Assembly: GCA_026785965.1 (NCBI GenBank)
Contig: JAJAYY010000005.1
Location: 1-6,062 of the forward strand
Direction of reading: 5' to 3'
DNA: 6,062 nucleotides
Origin: Sphingomonas bacterium
GTDB lineage: Bacteria; Pseudomonadota; Alphaproteobacteria; Sphingomonadales; Sphingomonadaceae
In this document: positions 1 through 4,340 of the stretch, piece after piece
Numbering within the stretch: the first letter of the stretch is position 1
How the letters are laid out: each line of letters opens with the position of its first letter
The notes under the pieces: model-generated
Seen by the model: only the letters and a program-made list of their open reading frames with translations
What the model was told of the DNA's origin: nothing
Database searches by the model: none
Program-made: the position numbers and the translations under genes

Positions 1-783
1 ATCGGATCGGCCGAGCGAGTGCGCGAAGTGGTCAACGCCGCCAAGGCCAATGGCTGTGCGATCCGCATCGGGGTCAACGCCGGCAGCCTCGAGCGCGACC
101 TGCTCGAAAAATATGGCGAGCCCTGCCCCGAGGCGCTGGTCGAAAGCGCGCTCGACCACATCCGCATCCTCGAGGATCACGATTTTCGCAATTATAAGGT
201 GGCGGTCAAAGCCTCCGACCTGTTCCTCGCCGTCGCCGCTTATCACCAGCTTGCCGACGCGGTCGATTGCCCGCTCCACCTTGGCATTACCGAGGCCGGC
301 GGGCTGATCGGCGGGACGGTCAAATCGTCGATCGGCATGGGCAGCCTGCTGTGGGCCGGGATCGGCGACACGATCCGCGTCTCGCTCTCGGCTGAGCCCG
401 AAGAGGAAGTCCGCGTCGGTTACGAAATCTTGAAAGCGCTCGGGATCCGCAACCGCGGCGTCCGGGTCGTCTCCTGCCCGAGCTGCGCGCGCCAAGGCTT
501 CGACGTGATCCGCACCGTCGAGGCGCTCGAGGAACGGCTCCAGCACATCCGCACCCCGATGTCGCTGTCGGTCCTCGGCTGCGTCGTCAATGGCCCCGGC
601 GAAGCACGCGAGACCGATATCGGCATCACCGGCGGCGGCAATGGCAAGCATATGGTGTTCCTGTCGGGCGTCACCGACCACCACATCGAAGATGCGTCGA
701 TGATCGACCACATCGTCAAATTGGTCGAGGCCAAGGCGGCCGAGATCGAAGCCGGGATCAGCCAAACCCGCGACGCGGCATAG
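1..783 (+). CDS. ispG: 4-hydroxy-3-methylbut-2-enyl-diphosphate synthase IspG (GcpE), 5' end missing
   Basis: IspG catalyses the reductive ring opening of methylerythritol cyclodiphosphate to HMBPP, the penultimate step of the cytosolic MEP isoprenoid pathway, using a [4Fe-4S] cluster. The reading frame is already open at base 1 ([11 protein letters not shown]), so the true start lies upstream. 260 residues are visible, and by alignment with the E. coli enzyme about 110 N-terminal residues (most of the TIM-barrel) are missing. The barrel end shows RIGVNAGSL and GITEAGG. The cluster ligands are all present: Cys at visible residues 159 and 162 (CPSC), Cys194 ([10 protein letters not shown]) and Glu201. 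Their spacing of 3, 32 and 7 equals that of E. coli Cys270/Cys273/Cys305/Glu312. The stop is TAG at 781-783. The GTG at 19 is only an internal valine codon. The gene appears intact and functional. An EamA transporter gene follows on the same strand 32 bp later. Confidence 0.96.
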   Translation: MGSAERVREVVNAAKANGCAIRIGVNAGSLERDLLEKYGEPCPEALVESALDHIRILEDHDFRNYKVAVKASDLFLAVAAYHQLADAVDCPLHLGITEAGGLIGGTVKSSIGMGSLLWAGIGDTIRVSLSAEPEEEVRVGYEILKALGIRNRGVRVVSCPSCARQGFDVIRTVEALEERLQHIRTPMSLSVLGCVVNGPGEARETDIGITGGGNGKHMVFLSGVTDHHIEDASMIDHIVKLVEAKAAEIEAGISQTRDAA

Positions 784-784
784 C

Positions 785-798
785 CCCGCCGCGGCGGG
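785..798. repeat. 14-bp perfect GC palindrome after ispG
   Basis: Two bases after the ispG stop lies a perfect 14-bp palindrome made only of G and C (CCCGCCGCGGCGGG). As RNA it could fold into a 5-bp GC stem with a 4-base loop. It sits in the 32-bp gap before the EamA gene. No U-tract follows (the next bases are ACCGCTAAGG), so it is not a standard intrinsic terminator. It might attenuate readthrough or stabilise the ispG 3' end, or simply reflect GC-rich composition. The palindrome is seen directly; any function is a guess. Confidence 0.45.
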
Positions 799-803
799 AC
801 CGC

Positions 804-808
804 TAAGG
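804..808 (+). promoter_or_regulatory. Ribosome binding site of the EamA transporter gene
   Basis: TAAGG lies 7 bases before the ATG at 816 and 10 bases before the adjacent in-frame ATG at 819. The spacing favours the first of the two tandem ATGs. The match to the anti-Shine-Dalgarno is moderate. Confidence 0.5.
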
Positions 809-815
809 CCGGCGC

Positions 816-1718
816 ATGATGCCGCCGCGCCATACCCCGCTCGCCGCTTTCCTTGTTGGCACGCTCGGCATCGCGACCTTTTCGGGCATGGATGCGGTGA
901 TGAAGGGGCTGGTGCTCGCGCTCGGCATCTATCCGACGATGCTGTGGCGGATGCTGTCGGGGGTGGCGATGGCGGGAACGTTGTTCGCCGTCCGACCCAG
1001 CTGGCCAGCGGCCACGACGATGCGGATCCATCTCTATCGCGGCGCGCTCACCACGGTGATGGCAATGCTGTTCTTCTGGGGGCTGGCGCGGGTGCCGCTG
1101 GCGCAGGCGATCGCGCTGGCGTTTATCGCGCCGCTGATCGCTTTGTTCCTCGCCGCCGCCTTCCTCGGCGAGACGATCGGCCCGCGCACGGTCGCTGCTT
1201 CGCTGATCGCCTTTGCCGGGGTGATCATCATCTTCATCGGCCAGGCGCAGGCCGATCTCGGGCGTGAGGCGCTGCTCGGAAGCATCGCCATCCTCGTCTC
1301 GGCGATCTGCTATGCGGTCAATATCATCCTGATGCGCCAGCAGGCGCAGGTCGCTGGGCCGATCGAGATCGCCTTCTTCCAGAATGTGATCGTCGCCGTG
1401 CTGCTGGTCGCGGCGTGGCCGTTGTTCGGCGGTGCCGAATTTCCGCCAGCCGATCAGGTCCCGTTCGTCTTGCTCGCTTCCTTCCTGTCGACCGCGTCGC
1501 TGTTGCTGCTGTCGTGGGCTTATGCCCGCGCCGAAGCGAGCTATCTCGCGGCGACCGAATATAGTTCATTCCTGTGGGCGGCGATGTTCGGCTGGCTGGT
1601 GTTCGGTGAGAGCGTGTCGCTGTTCACGCTGGCCGGAGCAGCGCTGATCGTCGCCGGCTGCATCCTCGCCGCGCGCCGGCCCGAAGACTGCACGCCAAGT
1701 CTCGAAGCCGCCGCCTAA
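816..1718 (+). CDS. EamA/DMT-superfamily transporter
   Basis: A 300-residue, strongly hydrophobic inner-membrane protein of the drug/metabolite transporter superfamily, with the two tandem EamA repeats (about residues 9-142 and 152-286) expected to give ten helices. Each repeat ends in the family's typical pattern. In repeat 1, the run PLAQAIALAFIAPL leads into FLGET (116-120) and a glycine-containing helix ending near 142. In repeat 2, a helix around 246-263 ends in FGES (263-266) and is followed by a last helix ending in LAAR (284-287). The tail (288-300) is short and polar. Family members export amino acids, nucleosides or other metabolites, but the substrate cannot be read from sequence. 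The start is the first of tandem ATGs (816, 819), with TAAGG 7 bases upstream. It lies 32 bp behind ispG on the same strand, so co-transcription is plausible. Its TAA stop overlaps the stop of the convergent DUF1345 gene. Confidence 0.92.
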   Translation: MMPPRHTPLAAFLVGTLGIATFSGMDAVMKGLVLALGIYPTMLWRMLSGVAMAGTLFAVRPSWPAATTMRIHLYRGALTTVMAMLFFWGLARVPLAQAIALAFIAPLIALFLAAAFLGETIGPRTVAASLIAFAGVIIIFIGQAQADLGREALLGSIAILVSAICYAVNIILMRQQAQVAGPIEIAFFQNVIVAVLLVAAWPLFGGAEFPPADQVPFVLLASFLSTASLLLLSWAYARAEASYLAATEYSSFLWAAMFGWLVFGESVSLFTLAGAALIVAGCILAARRPEDCTPSLEAAA

Positions 1719-2359
1719 CTCGACCCCAGCACGTTGATCGTCAGTGCGAATACGCCGAGGTTGAAGAAAAACGCCGCGATCGAATGCATCGTCACTATCC
1801 TGCGGATATGGTGCGAAGTGATGCACACGTCGGCGGTTTGCAGCGCCGTCCCCAGCGTGAAAGCGAAATAAGCGAAATCGGCGTAGTCGGGTTCTTTGGT
1901 GTTGGGGAAGTCGAGCCCGCTGAGGTCGCGTCCGCCATCGTCGCGGGTGTAGAACAAATGGGCGTAATGCAGCGTGTAGATGACGTTGCCGAAAACCCAG
2001 CTGAGCACCAGGGTGAAGATGATCAAGCTGATATCGATCGCGCTCAGGCTCTCGCCCATACTCATCTGGCTGCCGACCGCGACCAGGATGACCAGGCTCA
2101 GCACCACCGTGATCGCCAGTAGCAAAGTCCGGTTCGCATCGTTGGTCCGGGTGGCCGTTCGCATCGCGTCGGCTTCGTCGTTGAGCAGGCTAATGCAGGA
2201 CAGCAGGAACCCAAACGCGGCGACATCGAACCCCGCCATTACCCCGCGTTGCCAGCCGAACAGCGGAATACTGATCGCCCATCCGCTGATCAGCAGGGCG
2301 AGGAACAGCAGGAAGCGCGGCGGCGCAATCCAATTGCCGATGCTGCGTGTCTTGGGCAT
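1715..2359 (-). CDS. DUF1345 family inner-membrane protein
   Basis: A 214-residue predicted integral membrane protein that I assign to DUF1345, a family of unknown function. About six hydrophobic segments are visible, at roughly residues 15-35, 38-58, 78-97, 109-131, 160-178 and 190-211. Family-like features are the YTLHYAHLFY stretch (128-137), the GLDFPNTKEPDYADFAYFAF stretch (148-167), a TADV motif (175-178) and the polar TSHHIRRIV turn (181-189) before the last helix. The length is usual for the family. The ATG at 2357-2359 has only a weak ribosome site upstream, and no better in-frame start is seen before the first helix. The gene is divergent from the SMR transporter gene with 59 bp between starts. 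It converges on the EamA gene with a 4-bp overlap (its TAG at 1715-1717, the other's TAA at 1716-1718). No enzymatic or transport role can be assigned. Confidence 0.88.
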   Translation of the reverse strand: MPKTRSIGNWIAPPRFLLFLALLISGWAISIPLFGWQRGVMAGFDVAAFGFLLSCISLLNDEADAMRTATRTNDANRTLLLAITVVLSLVILVAVGSQMSMGESLSAIDISLIIFTLVLSWVFGNVIYTLHYAHLFYTRDDGGRDLSGLDFPNTKEPDYADFAYFAFTLGTALQTADVCITSHHIRRIVTMHSIAAFFFNLGVFALTINVLGSS

Positions 2360-2380
2360 GAGCGCAAGCCTAGCGCATTG

Positions 2381-2400
2381 TGCCGCATCGTCCAGCGGCA
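2381..2400. repeat. Inverted repeat in the leader of the SMR transporter gene
   Basis: Arms TGCCGC (2381-2386) and GCGGCA (2395-2400) are perfect 6-bp complements around an 8-base loop. The repeat ends 7 bases before the Shine-Dalgarno of the SMR gene, inside the 59-bp divergent gap shared with the DUF1345 gene. It could be a leader hairpin or an operator for a dimeric regulator. In GC-rich DNA a 6-bp repeat can also arise by chance. The loop lacks the ACGR motif of the guanidine-II riboswitch. Confidence 0.4.
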
Positions 2401-2407
2401 GGATATC

Positions 2408-2413
2408 GGAGGT
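2408..2413 (+). promoter_or_regulatory. Strong ribosome binding site fixing the SMR gene start
   Basis: GGAGGT is a perfect Shine-Dalgarno core, placed 5 bases before the ATG at 2419. It decides the start against an in-frame GTG at 2380, which would add 13 polar residues ahead of the first membrane helix. It is the best ribosome site in the window. Confidence 0.85.
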
Positions 2414-2418
2414 TTGTC

Positions 2419-2733
2419 ATGGCCTGGTTATGGTTGATCATCGGCGGACTGTTCGAAGTCGGCTTCACCACCTCGCTGCGCCATGTCGACGGGTTCCGCA
2501 ACCTGCCCTGGACGTTGGCCTTCCTCGGTTCGGTCGCGGTCAGCATGGCGTTGCTCGAAGTGGCGTCGCGCTCAATCCCGATGGGCACCGCTTACGCCGT
2601 GTGGGGTGGAATCGGCGCGGTTGGAACGGTGATTGTCGGAATGGCCTTTTATACCGAGCCGACGACCACGCTGCGCTTGCTCCTGATCCTCGCCATCGTC
2701 GCCGCAATCGCGGCCCTGAAGCTCAGCGCCTAG
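2419..2733 (+). CDS. Small multidrug resistance (SMR) transporter, SugE/Gdx-like
   Basis: A 104-residue, four-helix inner-membrane protein of the SMR family, whose members work as antiparallel dimers exchanging protons for guanidinium (Gdx/SugE type) or quaternary ammonium compounds (Qac/EmrE type). The essential proton-binding glutamate is Glu13 (GGLFEVG). The SugE/Gdx hallmark GTAYAVWGGIGAVG lies at 56-69. Compared from memory with the binding site described for Gdx-Clo, Ser42, Tyr59, Trp62 and the C-terminal Lys101 are all at matching numbers, which favours the guanidinium-exporter branch. The usual Trp16 is Phe here. The start is the ATG 5 bases after GGAGGT; total length is typical. The gene stands alone on its strand, divergent from the DUF1345 gene and overlapping the convergent amidase gene by 11 bp. 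No guanidine riboswitch is visible upstream, so the substrate remains uncertain. Confidence 0.9.
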   Translation: MAWLWLIIGGLFEVGFTTSLRHVDGFRNLPWTLAFLGSVAVSMALLEVASRSIPMGTAYAVWGGIGAVGTVIVGMAFYTEPTTTLRLLLILAIVAAIAALKLSA

Positions 2734-4237
2734 CCGGCTCTAGCAACGGCGCGATTGGCGGGCTTTCCTCGATCGAGTTCCAGAAATGCGGTCCCGGTAG
2801 CGGCCCGCGGGCTTGTTCATAGGCGTAGCCGAGTGCCAGTATTTTGGCGTCGCTCCATTTGCCGGCGATGAAGCTCAGGCCGACCGGCAATCCCTTCACT
2901 TGCCCCATCGGTACGGTCAAATGCGGATAGCCCGCGACCGCGGCGAGGCTGCTCGCGCCGCTGCCCGGGAACTGGTCGCCGTGGACCGCGTCGATCTTCC
3001 ATGCCGCGGGCATCGTTGGACCGACCAGCGCGTCGAGCCGGTGGGCCTTGATCATCCGGTCAATTCCATTCGGTCCCGCCGCCTGAAAGCTCAGCCGCCG
3101 CGCCTTGATGTAGGCCGGATCGGTCAGCCCCTTAGTCGCCTGTGCCTGCTCGAACAATTCCTGCCCGAACAGCGCCATCTCGGTCCGCGCATTGGCCTTG
3201 TTGAAGGCGATCAGGTCGGCCAGCGTGCGCGTCCGCACCGCCGCCGGGGTGCTCGCCAGATAGGCGTTCATCCCGACCTTCAACTCGGTCAACAGGACCT
3301 TGAGTTCATTGGCATTGATCGGCTTGTCGTCGAACGTCTTGATCTCGACCAAGCTCGCGCCTTGCCGCTTGAGCACGATCAGTGCCGCCTCAAGCAGCGG
3401 GTCGGTGCCGAACCCCGACGCAAACCGCATCACCCCGATCCGCGTCCCGCGCAGCGCGTTGGCGTCGAGCCGTGCGGCATAATCGAGCTTGCGCCGGTCG
3501 GCCTCACGCGTCGCGCGGTCGGCAGGATCGCTGCCGGCGATGACGGTCAGCAATTCGGCTGCCTGGCGCACCGTGCGGGTCATCGGCCCGGCGGTATCCT
3601 GGCTGGCGCTGATCGGGACGATGTGGGTGCGGCTGACCAGCCCGACCGTGGGCTTCAACCCGACGATCCCGTTGAGCGACGCCGGACAGGTGACCGACCC
3701 GTCGGTCTCGGTACCGATCGCATAATCGACGATTCCCGCCGCCACCGCCGCGCCCGATCCCGACGAGCTGCCGCAGGTGTTGCGGTCGAGCGCGAACGGG
3801 TTGCGCGTCTGGCCGCCGACCGCGCTCCAGCCGCTGATCGAGGCGGTCGATCGGATGTTGGCCCATTCGCTCAAATTGGCCTTACCCAGGATGACCATTC
3901 CCGCTTGGCGCAATCGCGCCACCAGCGGCGCATCGCGGCCGGTGACATTGTTGGTCAGTGCCAAGCTCCCCGCGGTGGTCGGAAGCGGCCCCGCCGCCTC
4001 AACATTGTCCTTGAGCAGAATCGGTATGCCAACCAGCGGCCCGCGCAGGCCGCGCGCATCGATCGCTTGCGCCTGGCCGATCGCGGTCGGGTCGATGGCG
4101 ATGATCGAATGGAGCCGCGCGTCGATTGCGTTCGCCCGCGCGATCGCGCCTCGGGTGGCATGCTCAGCGGGCCTCTGCGCCGCCGCATTTCCTGCCAATC
4201 CGATCGCCAAAAACGCTACCCAGCCGCCGTTCGTCAT
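2723..4237 (-). CDS. Exported amidase-signature hydrolase, peptide amidase-like
   Basis: A 504-residue hydrolase of the amidase signature family (Ser-cisSer-Lys triad), which cleaves carboxamides to acid and ammonia. The predicted triad is Lys76 (LLKDN), cis-Ser157 (CGSSSGSG) and nucleophile Ser181 (TETDGSVTCPAS). The 24-residue gap between the serines equals that in GatA and in Stenotrophomonas peptide amidase. NLSEWANIRS (121-130), GGQTRNPFALDR (141-152) and SQDTAGPM are features of the peptide amidase-like branch, so GatA of the tRNA amidotransferase is unlikely; no gatC or gatB is nearby. Residues 1-20 look like a Sec signal peptide ending AAA before Gln21, with no lipobox, so the mature enzyme should be periplasmic or secreted. 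The ATG at 4235-4237 was chosen because it starts this signal peptide and has GGGGGTG 5 bases upstream; the frame stays open to a TTG at 4273. The region before the catalytic core seems short. The exact substrate is unknown. Confidence 0.92.
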   Translation of the reverse strand: MTNGGWVAFLAIGLAGNAAAQRPAEHATRGAIARANAIDARLHSIIAIDPTAIGQAQAIDARGLRGPLVGIPILLKDNVEAAGPLPTTAGSLALTNNVTGRDAPLVARLRQAGMVILGKANLSEWANIRSTASISGWSAVGGQTRNPFALDRNTCGSSSGSGAAVAAGIVDYAIGTETDGSVTCPASLNGIVGLKPTVGLVSRTHIVPISASQDTAGPMTRTVRQAAELLTVIAGSDPADRATREADRRKLDYAARLDANALRGTRIGVMRFASGFGTDPLLEAALIVLKRQGASLVEIKTFDDKPINANELKVLLTELKVGMNAYLASTPAAVRTRTLADLIAFNKANARTEMALFGQELFEQAQATKGLTDPAYIKARRLSFQAAGPNGIDRMIKAHRLDALVGPTMPAAWKIDAVHGDQFPGSGASSLAAVAGYPHLTVPMGQVKGLPVGLSFIAGKWSDAKILALGYAYEQARGPLPGPHFWNSIEESPPIAPLLEPARR

Positions 4238-4340
4238 GGTCACACCCCCGTTTGCAGAAACCCATGGCGACAAGTCATGGCAGGTTCACCGATTGCTCGC
4301 CAGCGGCAAGCCAATTGTCCCATTGTTCGAGATTGAAATC
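4238..4340. other. Divergent intergenic region between amidase and receptor genes
   Basis: These 103 bp must hold control signals for both divergent genes. A G-rich ribosome site for the amidase (GGGGGTG on the minus strand) lies at 4243-4249. CATGGC occurs twice in direct orientation (4263-4268 and 4276-4281). The same area gives a 5-bp inverted pair, CCATG (4262-4266) and CATGG (4276-4280). An imperfect hairpin is possible at 4295-4311 (7-bp arms, one mismatch, AGC loop). ATTGT occurs at 4314-4318 and 4322-4326. No convincing -35/-10 pair is seen on either strand, and the receptor gene has only a weak ribosome site (GAG at 4329-4331). Confidence 0.5.

Noticed and set aside
420..1031. 203-codon open frame on the minus strand across the ispG/EamA junction
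   Set aside because: It covers two well-supported plus-strand genes and its product has no recognisable features.
2360..2418. Guanidine riboswitch upstream of the SugE/Gdx-like gene
   Set aside because: The 59-bp gap has no ACGR loop motif, no paired small hairpins of the guanidine-II type, and is too short for a guanidine-I element unless that lies within the DUF1345 gene.
2380..2418. Earlier GTG start at 2380 for the SMR gene
   Set aside because: It would add 13 polar residues ahead of the first helix and ignores the perfect GGAGGT at 2408-2413 serving the ATG at 2419.
4238..4273. Upstream TTG start at 4273 for the amidase
   Set aside because: It would put 12 extra residues before the signal peptide; the ATG at 4237 has a G-rich ribosome site 5 bases upstream.
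2813..4336. 507-codon open frame on the + strand antisense to the amidase
   Set aside because: Arg/Asp/Gly-rich low-quality translation with no recognisable domain. It mirrors the amidase reading frame, whose product has a full catalytic triad; long antisense frames are expected in GC-rich DNA.
4236..4340. Extended receptor start at the in-frame ATG 4236, which overlaps the amidase ATG on the other strand
   Set aside because: It would bury the signal peptide behind 35 residues and no ribosome site fits; the overlap follows from the self-complementary CATG tetramer.
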